Notes under the pieces: model-generated
Seen by the model: the letters and a program-made list of their open reading frames with translations, nothing else
The model's database searches: none
What the model was told of the DNA's origin: nothing
Position numbers and translations under genes: made by a program
Part shown: positions 22,374 to 29,840 of the stretch, piece by piece
Layout of the letters: each line of letters begins with the position of its first letter
How positions within the stretch are numbered: position 1 is the stretch's first letter
Origin: Ruegeria sp. HKCCD8929
Lineage (GTDB): Bacteria; Pseudomonadota; Alphaproteobacteria; Rhodobacterales; Rhodobacteraceae
Reading direction: 5' to 3'
NCBI RefSeq assembly: GCF_013031405.1
Contig: NZ_WPZY01000034.1
Span: 1 to 32,561 of the forward strand
Length of the DNA stretch: 32,561 nucleotides

Positions 22374-24140
22374 TCAATTGTTTCCGGCAAGCTGGCGAGG
22401 CAGCTTGAAGGTCCAGAGCGTACCACCTTGGTTGAGGAAGCTCACCTGTTTCGCGACTTCCCCTCCCCAAAGCGGCACCGCACCACCCCAGCCAGAGATG
22501 ACCGACACAAATTGCTCACCATCCTGCTCCCAGGTCACAGGCTGACCAACGATGCCGGAACCGGTCTGAAACGACCACAGTTCCTCGCCGGTTTCATCGT
22601 CGAAGGCGATGAAGCGACCTTCGGGAGTGCCGGTAAAGACCAGCCCGCCAGCGGTGGTCATGACGCCACCCCACAGCGGCGCAGGGTTCTGGAACTCCCA
22701 CTTGATTTCGCCGGTCATCGGATCGATCGCCTTCAGCGAACCGATATGATCCTCGAAGAGCGGCTTGATCGTGAAGCCGGCGCCGAGATAGGCGGCGCCT
22801 TCCTTGTAGGTGATGGGCTCGTTCCAGATATCCATGCCCCACTCGTTGGACGGCACGTAGAAAAGGCCGGTATGCTGGCTGTATGCCATTGGCATCCAGT
22901 TCTTGCCGCCAAGGAACGAGGGTACAGCGAAGATGATTTCGCCCTTGTTGCCATCTGCCGCCGCCGTCGGATCACCCGGGCGGTTGTCCTCGTTGAAGAT
23001 CGGCCGACCGTTTTCGTCAATACCAGCAGCCCACGTGATATCACTCACGAACGGATGTGCAGCAACGAATGAGCCATCCTCCCGGTTCAGAACGTAGAAG
23101 AAACCGTTCCGGTCGGCGGTGCCAAAATATTTGTTTCCGTCCGAGCCAGTGAAGGCCACCACCTCGTTCACGCCATCGAAATCCCAACCCTCGCGCGGGG
23201 TGGTCTGGAAATGCCACTTGATCTCGCCAGTGGCCGGATCGATGCCAAGGCGGCTGGCGGCATAGAGATTGTCACCCACATTTCCCTCGGTCGGCGTGCC
23301 AGCGTTGCGTAGGTGGCTGTTCCAGGGCGCCGGGTTGCCGGTGCCGAAGACCAGAGTGTCGGTGTCCGCGTCATAAGAACCGCCCAGCCAGGTCGCGCCG
23401 CCGCCGGTTTTCCACATGTCGCCCGGCCAGGTCGCGTTCAGCGTACCGGTCATGGTGCTTTCTTCGCCGTTCAGCGTGCCCATGTGGCCTTCGATCACCG
23501 GGCGGGTCCAGACGATGTCGCCGGTTTCGGCGTCGCGGGCCTGCACTTCGCCCACGATCCCGAATTCACCGCCGGAGTTGCCGGTGATTATCAGCCCGTT
23601 CACGATCAGCGGGGCGGCGGTGTAGGAATAGCCCGCTTTGTAATCGCCGATTTTGTCGCGCCACACGACATCGCCGGTCTTGAGGTCGAGCGCCACGAGC
23701 CTGGCATCGAGCGTGCCAAAATAGATCTTGTCGCGGTAGATCGCCGCGCCGCGGTTGATCACGTCGCAGCAGGGCAGGATGCCTTCGGGCAGGCGTGCGT
23801 CGTATTGCCAAAGCTCCTCGCCCGTCATCACGTCAATGGCATAGAGGCGAGAGTAGGATCCAGTAATATACATGATCCCGTCATAGATCAGCGGCTGGGT
23901 TTCCTGCCCGCGCTGCTTTTCTCCGCCGAGCGAGAACGCCCATGCGGGCATCAGGTTCTGCACGTTGTCGCGGTTCAGGGTGTCCAGTGGGCTGTAGCGC
24001 TGCAGGTGCCGCCCCATCCCGTTGGTGACCACCTGCGTGGTGATCGTCTGATCATTTCTAAGATCCTCTTCCGTCACTTCCGCCTGCGCGACACCTGTCG
24101 CCATCAGGCTGGCTGATATGGCCATGATAAACCGGTTCAT
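22374..24140 (-). CDS. exaA: PQQ-dependent ethanol dehydrogenase (ExaA-like, Ca-type)
   Basis: A 588-residue periplasmic quinoprotein is read from ATG 24140, behind GGGAGGACGGAG. It has a signal peptide (residues 1-20, ending AQA), then the eight-bladed propeller. Active-site landmarks are visible: the vicinal Cys124-Cys125 pair (ILPCCDVINRG), Glu192 in GNSGGEFG, Asn269 in GTGNPAPWN and catalytic Asp301 in LGIDPATG. The residue two after the catalytic Asp is Ala303, where lanthanide enzymes have Asp, so a calcium enzyme is expected. The Trp-docking repeats and the end (GGAVPLWGG, GGTLWTFKLP) match ExaA. It oxidises ethanol and other primary alcohols to aldehydes and passes electrons to a cytochrome c550. 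It has its own promoter box and terminator. Confidence 0.93.
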   Translation of the reverse strand: MNRFIMAISASLMATGVAQAEVTEEDLRNDQTITTQVVTNGMGRHLQRYSPLDTLNRDNVQNLMPAWAFSLGGEKQRGQETQPLIYDGIMYITGSYSRLYAIDVMTGEELWQYDARLPEGILPCCDVINRGAAIYRDKIYFGTLDARLVALDLKTGDVVWRDKIGDYKAGYSYTAAPLIVNGLIITGNSGGEFGIVGEVQARDAETGDIVWTRPVIEGHMGTLNGEESTMTGTLNATWPGDMWKTGGGATWLGGSYDADTDTLVFGTGNPAPWNSHLRNAGTPTEGNVGDNLYAASRLGIDPATGEIKWHFQTTPREGWDFDGVNEVVAFTGSDGNKYFGTADRNGFFYVLNREDGSFVAAHPFVSDITWAAGIDENGRPIFNEDNRPGDPTAAADGNKGEIIFAVPSFLGGKNWMPMAYSQHTGLFYVPSNEWGMDIWNEPITYKEGAAYLGAGFTIKPLFEDHIGSLKAIDPMTGEIKWEFQNPAPLWGGVMTTAGGLVFTGTPEGRFIAFDDETGEELWSFQTGSGIVGQPVTWEQDGEQFVSVISGWGGAVPLWGGEVAKQVSFLNQGGTLWTFKLPRQLAGNN

Positions 24141-24209
24141 CTCCGTCCTCCCTTGGTCCAACCGAGCCGAGATAAATCCGCCGCGAATTGGGATCATCGG
24201 CTGGGAGGC

Positions 24210-24252
24210 ATTATCGGAGCCGCGATGCCACCGCGAAATTGCACAATGGTCG
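24210..24252 (-). promoter_or_regulatory. Regulator box and promoter of exaA
   Basis: On the - strand CGACCATTGTGCAATTTCGC (24252 to 24233) is followed by 17 bases and GATAAT (24215 to 24210), with 92 bases between the box and the ATG. The spacing is the same at the aldehyde dehydrogenase gene. See the separate entry there for the comparison. Confidence 0.75.
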
Positions 24253-24359
24253 TAGACGCCGATGGCGACGGTGCCGCCATCCGCGAAAACGGTCTGCACC
24301 TAGCGGATACCGAAAGCCGTTAGGTTCCCCACATGGTTGTTGAATAAGCGTGCAGCGGC

Positions 24360-24887
24360 TCAGAACAGCGGCGCGTATTTCCAGTTGTCCGCATCCGGCG
24401 TCACCTCGTCAGGGTCGTAGCCCGACGCCTGCATCCGCCGTGCGACGGGCAGCCCGCTTTCGGCAGCTGTGTCGATCCAACGTTGCCCCTGTTCGACGTC
24501 ACGCCGCACCCCGTGGCCGCGGATCATGTTGAGACCAAGGTTGAACTGTCCGACCGGATCGCCCGCGTCGGCCGCCCTTCTATCCCAATCTGCCGCCGCT
24601 TCGGGGTCGTAGTCGCCGCCGAGCCCATTGTTGTCGAGCTGGCTCATCCAGGTCATCGCGCCGGTGTAGCCTGCTTCGGCGCAGGCCTCGAACAACTCGC
24701 GCGCCATGACGTGACGGCCACTCTTGGTAATGAAATAGCCCGACGCGCAGGTCGTCATATCTGTGTGGCCGTTGCGAATGTTGTCCATCATCCGGCCAAT
24801 GGTCATTTCCTCGGGGTTGAGCGTTCCGTCTGCGTTTGCCAGTACCGGGCATAGGGCGATGACGGCTATGGCGAGAGATTTCAACAT
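24360..24887 (-). CDS. Sel1-repeat periplasmic protein
   Basis: A 175-residue protein is read from ATG 24887, with a signal peptide (KSLAIAVIALCPVLANA). Sel1-like helical repeats follow: ARELFEACAEAGYTGAMTW, then AADWDRRAADAGDPVGQFNL with GLNMIRGHGV, then GQRWIDTAAESGLPVARR. Sel1 proteins act as scaffolds for protein-protein contact. Homologues are known near PQQ alcohol oxidation genes, so it may help assemble or stabilise the periplasmic complex. It lies between the beta-propeller gene and exaA on the same strand. Confidence 0.82.
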   Translation of the reverse strand: MLKSLAIAVIALCPVLANADGTLNPEEMTIGRMMDNIRNGHTDMTTCASGYFITKSGRHVMARELFEACAEAGYTGAMTWMSQLDNNGLGGDYDPEAAADWDRRAADAGDPVGQFNLGLNMIRGHGVRRDVEQGQRWIDTAAESGLPVARRMQASGYDPDEVTPDADNWKYAPLF

Positions 24888-24912
24888 GACACGGCCTCCT
24901 GTCGGGTCAAGT

Positions 24913-25044
24913 TTAGCACCGCGCGCTCCCCATTTCACCAGCGCTGGGGTCGTAGGCCCGATCAGCTCTTCTGACGCAGCATTCCCTTGGCCGGGTCATG
25001 GCCCCTAGGCCGGGCGACATGGTGAGTGTAAGAAGTTTCTTCAT
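24913..25044 (-). CDS. Possible 43-residue protein between the propeller and Sel1 genes
   Basis: The frame starts at ATG 25044 with GGGAG eight bases upstream and encodes a basic start (KKLLTLTMSPG) and a Cys-Cys pair (RECCVRRAD). It has no convincing signal or family match. It is not PqqA, because the conserved Glu-x3-Tyr core is missing. It could be the remnant of a gene lost from this position. In related clusters, ABC-transporter ATPase and permease genes lie hereabouts. Confidence 0.25.
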   Translation of the reverse strand: MKKLLTLTMSPGLGAMTRPRECCVRRADRAYDPSAGEMGSARC

Positions 25045-25069
25045 TTTGACACTCCCGATAGGCTTGTAT

Positions 25070-26026
25070 TCACGGTCGCATCGCCGCGCCCCAGGGGAAG
25101 CGGCCGACCTTGATGGATTTGATGGCTTCGCGCCGGGCGATGTCAATCACGGTAACGTCTCCGGAAACGCCGTTGGTGGTGAAGAGCTGCGTCTTGTCGG
25201 GCGAGAACGCCATGTGCCAGACCCGGCGGCCGACGAGGATGTAGTCCTCCACCTCATAGCTCTCAGCGTTCACTACCGCGATGTGGTTCGACGGGCCAAG
25301 CGCGACAAAAGCTGTCTTGCCGTCCTCGGTAAAATCGAAGCCCACCGGCTGCACCCGGTCGGGATGGACGCCCTGCACCTCGAACTCAATCTTGGCGATT
25401 TCGGTCTGGCCAGCAGTCTCGAACACGGTGATCGTGCCGCCGATTTCGGAACTGACCCATAGTTTACCACCGTCATGGGTAAATTCGGCGTGCCGGGGAC
25501 GGCTGTCGACAAGGGTGTTGGCGTAGATTTCCTGGCTTTCTGTGTCGATCCAATGCGCCATGTTGGTGGTTTCGGACGTGGTAATAACCGTGCCGCCGTC
25601 GGGCGAGACTGCCATCCCTTCGGGTTCGATGCCGACGTTGATCTGAGCGATAACGTGCCGGGTTTCTGTATCGACGACGGTCGTTACTGCGTCATCTTCG
25701 TTGGCGATGTAGAGATGCAGGTCATTGGGGTGCAGCACAAACTGTTCCGGGTCTTCGCCCGAGGGCAACTCGTGCAGGACCTCGCCTGTCGCCGGGTCCA
25801 TCACTTGCACCGTGTCGCTGTCGGAGGCGCAGATGTAGAGGCGGCTGAAATCCTTGGAAAAGGTGATACCGCGCGGGCGTTCGCCCGTCGGGATCGTGCG
25901 CGTGACCTCAAGCGTTTCGACATCGATCACACTGAGCGTGTCGTCTTTTTCGTTGCTGATCCAGATCTCCCCGGCCTGCGCGGCATGGGCGGTGACAAGG
26001 GCAAGGGTTGTGATCAAGTGCTTCAT
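25070..26026 (-). CDS. YVTN beta-propeller protein of PQQ-linked catabolism
   Basis: A 318-residue periplasmic protein is read from ATG 26026. The signal peptide (KHLITTLALVTAHAAQA) is followed by seven-bladed YVTN-type repeats: EIWISNEKDDTLSVIDVET, LYICASDSDTVQVMDPAT, LYIANEDDAVTTVVDTET and so on to LFTTNGVSGDVTVIDIAR. This matches the PQQ-dependent catabolism-associated beta-propeller family. The gene starts one base after the stop of the substrate-binding protein gene, so the two are cotranscribed. It may bind a substrate or cofactor, or act as an assembly partner; the function is not established. Confidence 0.88.
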   Translation of the reverse strand: MKHLITTLALVTAHAAQAGEIWISNEKDDTLSVIDVETLEVTRTIPTGERPRGITFSKDFSRLYICASDSDTVQVMDPATGEVLHELPSGEDPEQFVLHPNDLHLYIANEDDAVTTVVDTETRHVIAQINVGIEPEGMAVSPDGGTVITTSETTNMAHWIDTESQEIYANTLVDSRPRHAEFTHDGGKLWVSSEIGGTITVFETAGQTEIAKIEFEVQGVHPDRVQPVGFDFTEDGKTAFVALGPSNHIAVVNAESYEVEDYILVGRRVWHMAFSPDKTQLFTTNGVSGDVTVIDIARREAIKSIKVGRFPWGAAMRP

Positions 26027-26027
26027 C

Positions 26028-27188
26028 TTAGTCCTCGAATTTGGTGCAGGCGCTTTCGGGGGCATCGATCCCGAGCGTGTCCATTTCATTATGCTGGTGC
26101 AGGAAACCTCCAAGCGGAGCCTGCGCCACAAGTGCGCGGCGCGTCACCAGCGGGATTGGCTGGCGGAGTTGTCCGTTCCACGAGCGGAAACTCATTGCAC
26201 GGCCCTTGAACCCGGCAAGCTCGAACTCGTCGGACAACAGAAAGGCGCGAAGGGTGGCCGGATCGTCGGAACCAGTCCGCGTGACGGCCTCGCCAAGCGC
26301 GCGCACGGCGGCCCAGGCGGCGTAATCGGTCGATTGCATCCCCCGGCCTGCAGCTTCGGTGAAGCGGCTCTGCAACTGCGCGGCGCCCCATTGTTCCACC
26401 ACCCGCGACCAGGCGACCGGCACAATGCCTTCTGACCCGGCAATGGGACGGGGAAGCCATGTGTTGTAGGGAATATAGCGGGCATAATCGTCCAGTTCGT
26501 CGACCACAAGCAGCACGTCATGCTCGCCCAGATCCTGCGTGAACAGTGGTACCTCCTGCGCCGCGTTTCGGCGCATGTCGGCATCGAAGTTCCATGTCTT
26601 CGACGTGGCGATCTCCATGCCGAATTTCCGCGCCGAGCGTTGCAACGCCTCAGTCAAGGCAGCATCTTCGTCGTGCGGGCCGGAAACCATCGCAGGTGTG
26701 CTCCAGCGCTTGTGCTGAAGAAACTGCATTAAAGCATCAGTGCGCATGGCCGCCGAGGGGATCGTGTGGAAAAGATTACCCCGGCAGTCTTGATCACGTA
26801 GCGCGAAGTCCGGTGCTGAAACGTTGAACAGGATCGCGCCTTCGGCCTCGGGCAGATCGGCGATTTCCAGCAACTCGGGCGCGGGCGCATCGATGACCAG
26901 AAACCGTGTATCGTTCAGCATCCGCGCCGCCGCTGCTTTCAAGTCCTCTCCCGGCGCGACGCGAACCGTATCAAGTGTGTAGTCGTGGCCAAGGAACTGC
27001 CCGGTCGTCTGGTTGTCAGCGACGCCCAGCGTGGCGCCCACAACTCCCAGATCATCTGGAAACGGGTCGAGGTTGGACAGGACCGGCGGACGTACCTCCT
27101 GCCGTTCCAGATAGCCGATTAAAAGCGACACCTCAGCCAAAGCGGGTCCTGAAAGCATCAGGTATCCAAGACAGATCATCCAGCGCAT
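26028..27188 (-). CDS. ABC transporter substrate-binding protein of the PQQ alcohol system
   Basis: A 386-residue periplasmic protein is read from ATG 27188 with a short signal peptide (MRWMICLGYLMLSGPALA); the longer frame to 27251 lacks a start signal. The type-1 periplasmic-binding fold shows as EVSLLIGYLERQEVRPP, the TRFLVIDAPAPELLEIAD strand, KRWSTPAMVSGPHDEDA and YAAWAAVRALGEAVTRTG. It fits the family of substrate-binding proteins found with PQQ-dependent alcohol dehydrogenases. The ATPase and permease normally beside it are not in this window. The divergent pedF gene shares its promoter region. Confidence 0.85.
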   Translation of the reverse strand: MRWMICLGYLMLSGPALAEVSLLIGYLERQEVRPPVLSNLDPFPDDLGVVGATLGVADNQTTGQFLGHDYTLDTVRVAPGEDLKAAAARMLNDTRFLVIDAPAPELLEIADLPEAEGAILFNVSAPDFALRDQDCRGNLFHTIPSAAMRTDALMQFLQHKRWSTPAMVSGPHDEDAALTEALQRSARKFGMEIATSKTWNFDADMRRNAAQEVPLFTQDLGEHDVLLVVDELDDYARYIPYNTWLPRPIAGSEGIVPVAWSRVVEQWGAAQLQSRFTEAAGRGMQSTDYAAWAAVRALGEAVTRTGSDDPATLRAFLLSDEFELAGFKGRAMSFRSWNGQLRQPIPLVTRRALVAQAPLGGFLHQHNEMDTLGIDAPESACTKFED

Positions 27189-27241
27189 GCCCGGGTCTCC
27201 TCCTAGTGTTTTCAAGCTACATGGAGGCGCAGGCTTCTGAC

Positions 27242-27288
27242 ATTCGACCAAAGTACCGGGGCCTGCAGGGATTGAACCAAGGTCGAAT
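27242..27288. promoter_or_regulatory. Mirrored regulator half-sites between the ABC-binding and pedF genes
   Basis: ATTCGACC at 27242-27249 is repeated inverted at 27281-27288. Each begins a sequence that resembles the exaA/exaC box (13 of 20 matches leftward, 11 of 20 rightward). In each direction TCGAAT, a fair -10, follows the box after 18 bases, inside the opposite half-site. This suggests one regulator driving both divergent promoters. Confidence 0.5.
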
Positions 27289-27349
27289 AGGCTGAGCGAT
27301 GCAGGCGATGTAAGCAGGGATCAGCAACCGAAGTTTAGAGGAGCAGAGG

Positions 27350-28033
27350 ATGCTGAGAACACTTGTCACGACGGCCAGTCTGATCGCCGCGGCCACCGCG
27401 GCCCATTCACATGGCGATGTCGCGCCGCAACCGGTCAACACCGATGCCCTGCCCGATGTCGGAGAGGAATGGCTGACCGAGAATCCCTATCGCGACGCAG
27501 GCGATGAAATCTGGAAGGCCGCCATCGAGATCGGCGATTCCGGCTACAACCAGAACTGCGCGCGTTGCCACGGGCTCGGTGGTGTGTCGGGCGGGCTTGC
27601 CCCTGACCTGCGCTATCTCGAAGCGGAAGAATACGGCGACGAATGGTACGCGGAACGGTTCCGCGATGGCATGACTCAGAACGGCATTACCAAGATGCCC
27701 GCATTTGGCGAACTGCTGGGCCAGAAGGCGGCCTGGGCGATCCGAACCTACATCGAAACCCGCCCCGACGACGGCGCACTGGACGATCACAATTCGCGTC
27801 TGAAGGAGATCCGCGACCTGCTTGCCGAATGGGAAAGTGCGGCGCCGGGTCACGGCGATGTCCAGGCGGTACAAGATGAGTTGAGTGAGATCGCCACGCA
27901 GATCGAAACCGGTTCGGGCGCTCCGGTTGCGGACAGTATCGCGCTTCGGGCAGCCGAGATGATTTCGGGCGAGGCGCCAAAATTTGCCGCCGCCGCGGAA
28001 ACCCTGACAATCGGGCTTTCCGCTGCGCGCTAA
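27350..28033 (+). CDS. pedF: Cytochrome c550 PedF
   Basis: A 227-residue periplasmic cytochrome is read from ATG 27350, with a signal peptide ending AAHSHG. It has a single heme c site C70-A-R-C-H74 and axial Met116 in ITKMPAFG. The C-terminal ~90 residues are helical (DDHNSRLKEIRDLLAEWES and the later DELSEIATQIETG). It matches the PedF family of cytochromes that accept electrons from quinoprotein ethanol dehydrogenase. It is followed 14 bases later by the periplasmic binding protein gene and diverges from the ABC-binding gene. Confidence 0.9.
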   Translation: MLRTLVTTASLIAAATAAHSHGDVAPQPVNTDALPDVGEEWLTENPYRDAGDEIWKAAIEIGDSGYNQNCARCHGLGGVSGGLAPDLRYLEAEEYGDEWYAERFRDGMTQNGITKMPAFGELLGQKAAWAIRTYIETRPDDGALDDHNSRLKEIRDLLAEWESAAPGHGDVQAVQDELSEIATQIETGSGAPVADSIALRAAEMISGEAPKFAAAAETLTIGLSAAR

Positions 28034-28047
28034 ACCAAGGGGGGAAC

Positions 28048-28950
28048 ATGATCGCACGTCATCTTACGGCGTTCATCGTTGCGACTGGCATTGCCTTTGC
28101 CGGGCAGAGCGCACTGGCGCGATGCGAAGATCACGTTCCCCAGCCTAAACCACAGAACGCCTCGCGCGACATTGTGGGGACGGACCTCGATACCATCATC
28201 GAACGCGGCTATATCGAATTCGCTGCGTTCGAGCATTTTCCGCCCTGGTCCTACGAAAGGAACGGCCAACCTGCCGGGGTGGACATCGAGATCGGTCGAC
28301 TGATTGCCGAGGAACTGGGGGTAGAGCCCAGGTTCAACCTTGTCGCAGCGGGCGAAAACCTGGATGAGGACCTACGCAACTGGGTCTGGAAGGGTCCCGT
28401 CATCGGCGGGCGCGTCGCCAATGTGATGCTGCATGTGCCTTATGACAGCAACTACGCCTGCCGAGTTGAGCAGGTCGTTTTCACCGGTCAGTATCACGTT
28501 GAGCGGGTAGGTATCGCCTACCGCAAGGAACTTTATCCCGACAGCGCACCGGTTGCCGCCTATTTCCGCTATGACACAGTGGCCGTTCAGAACGACACAA
28601 TTGCCGACTTTTACCTGACAAGCCTGTTGGGGATCGAGGCTCAGGCCAACATTCACCGTTACCCGACCGCCGCGGAGGCGATGACGGCACTGGCCGAGGG
28701 CGAGACCGCAGCGGCAATGGGGCCGTTATCGCAGTTGGAACATGGGATGACCGAAGAGCTTGCGGTGCATTCGCCACCCATGCCAGGCCTTGCGGTCGGA
28801 AATTGGACGTTGGGGGTGGCCGTGCATTTCGCCTACCGCCCGCTGGCCTATAGCGTTGAAGACGCGATCTACCGCGGGATCGAGGATGGGCGCATCGCCC
28901 GGATATTTGCGGATCACGGATTGAGTTTTTCGCCACCAACGGTGCGTTAG
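28048..28950 (+). CDS. Quinoprotein-associated periplasmic binding protein (MoxJ/XoxJ-like)
   Basis: A 300-residue periplasmic protein is read from ATG 28048, behind CCAAGGGGGGAAC. The signal peptide ends SALA. The type-2 substrate-binding fold shows as YIEFAAFEHFPPWSYERN, GVDIEIGRLIAEELGV, a cysteine-containing YDSNYACRVEQVVFTGQY segment and the late ALAEGETAAAMGPLSQLE. It belongs to the proteins associated with quinoprotein dehydrogenases. MoxJ/XoxJ relatives bind the dehydrogenase and may help its activation. The gene ends convergent with apbE; the stops overlap by four bases. Confidence 0.85.
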   Translation: MIARHLTAFIVATGIAFAGQSALARCEDHVPQPKPQNASRDIVGTDLDTIIERGYIEFAAFEHFPPWSYERNGQPAGVDIEIGRLIAEELGVEPRFNLVAAGENLDEDLRNWVWKGPVIGGRVANVMLHVPYDSNYACRVEQVVFTGQYHVERVGIAYRKELYPDSAPVAAYFRYDTVAVQNDTIADFYLTSLLGIEAQANIHRYPTAAEAMTALAEGETAAAMGPLSQLEHGMTEELAVHSPPMPGLAVGNWTLGVAVHFAYRPLAYSVEDAIYRGIEDGRIARIFADHGLSFSPPTVR

Positions 28951-29840
28951 AACATTCGCACAGCCCCCGCTTGATCGACAAAAATCACCCGCTTTACTTC
29001 GGGCAGCCTGCGCAGGATACCCCGCGCTGTCTCAAGCGACGCGAGGCAAAGCGCCGTCGACAGCCCGTCTGCAACGGTGGCGCTTTGGGCCTCGACGCTG
29101 ACGGTGGACCAATATGCACGGCCGGGTTCGCCAAGAGGGTCAAGGATATGGGCGCGTCCGTCCGGTAACCGCAACGCAGCCGGGCTCGATGTGGCGACAG
29201 CGGTATCGTGCAAATCGCGGGTTGCGATCAGGCCATGCGCGGGGTCGGCCACCCCTATGCGCCAAGGGCCGCCGGTTGCGGAAAACTCGCCGATATTGAC
29301 CAATATCTTACTCAGCCCCTCAGCCTGCAGCAGGGCGGTGATCCGGTCGGTGGCGTAGCCTTGCGCGATCCCGTTCAGGGTGAGAGCCTGCCCATGCCCC
29401 AGCCGAATACGGGCCGGGTCGACCACGATCCGATCCCAGCCGATCAGCTGCCGCGCTTGCGCCACGTCGCCAGTGCTCGCCAGCGCCCGCCAAAGCGGCT
29501 GTACTGTAGGGTCGAAGCGCCCTCCTGTCGCGCGGTGCAGCCGGTCGGCCTCTGCCAGCAGTTCCACCATCTCCGTCGACGGCTGTTCAAGAATCCCGGC
29601 CCGGTTGAGGTGCGACAGGTCGGAGCCGGGATCGTAAAGGCTAAACAGCCTTTCGATACGGCGTAATTCCGCGGCAATTACCGAAACCAACCGTTCAAAC
29701 CGCTTAGCATCGGCGGTGAGCGTCACACCAACGTCTGCCCCGAGCGCATACCCGTGCCAGGTGCGCGGCGCAGCGCACACGCCGGAGCCGGAGAGAGCGA
29801 CGGCCGCCGAGATGGCAAGAAAGCGGCGGCGTGTTATCAT
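28947..29840 (-). CDS. apbE: FAD:protein FMN transferase ApbE
   Basis: A 297-residue protein is read from ATG 29840, with a Tat-type signal (RRRFLAISAAVALSG). Family blocks are SLYDPGSDLSHLNR, ATGGRFDPTVQPLW, LNGIAQGYATDR, VNIGEFSATGGPW, HILDPLG and ADGLSTAL. ApbE moves FMN from FAD onto a threonine of target proteins in the periplasm. The start codon overlaps the stop of the NosR-like gene (ATGA), whose product has an FMN-binding domain, so that protein is the obvious target. This is the NosX role of nitrous-oxide systems. No nos genes are in the window. Confidence 0.92.
   Translation of the reverse strand: MITRRRFLAISAAVALSGSGVCAAPRTWHGYALGADVGVTLTADAKRFERLVSVIAAELRRIERLFSLYDPGSDLSHLNRAGILEQPSTEMVELLAEADRLHRATGGRFDPTVQPLWRALASTGDVAQARQLIGWDRIVVDPARIRLGHGQALTLNGIAQGYATDRITALLQAEGLSKILVNIGEFSATGGPWRIGVADPAHGLIATRDLHDTAVATSSPAALRLPDGRAHILDPLGEPGRAYWSTVSVEAQSATVADGLSTALCLASLETARGILRRLPEVKRVIFVDQAGAVRMF

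Noticed and set aside
22374..24140. Lanthanide-dependent (XoxF/PedH-type) dehydrogenase
   Set aside because: The diagnostic Asp two residues after the catalytic Asp is replaced by Ala, and the overall sequence is closer to ExaA.
24888..25069. A pqqA gene near the dehydrogenase
   Set aside because: The only short frame with a start signal lacks the Glu-x3-Tyr core of PqqA. No pqqBCDE genes are in the window, so cofactor synthesis is presumably encoded elsewhere.
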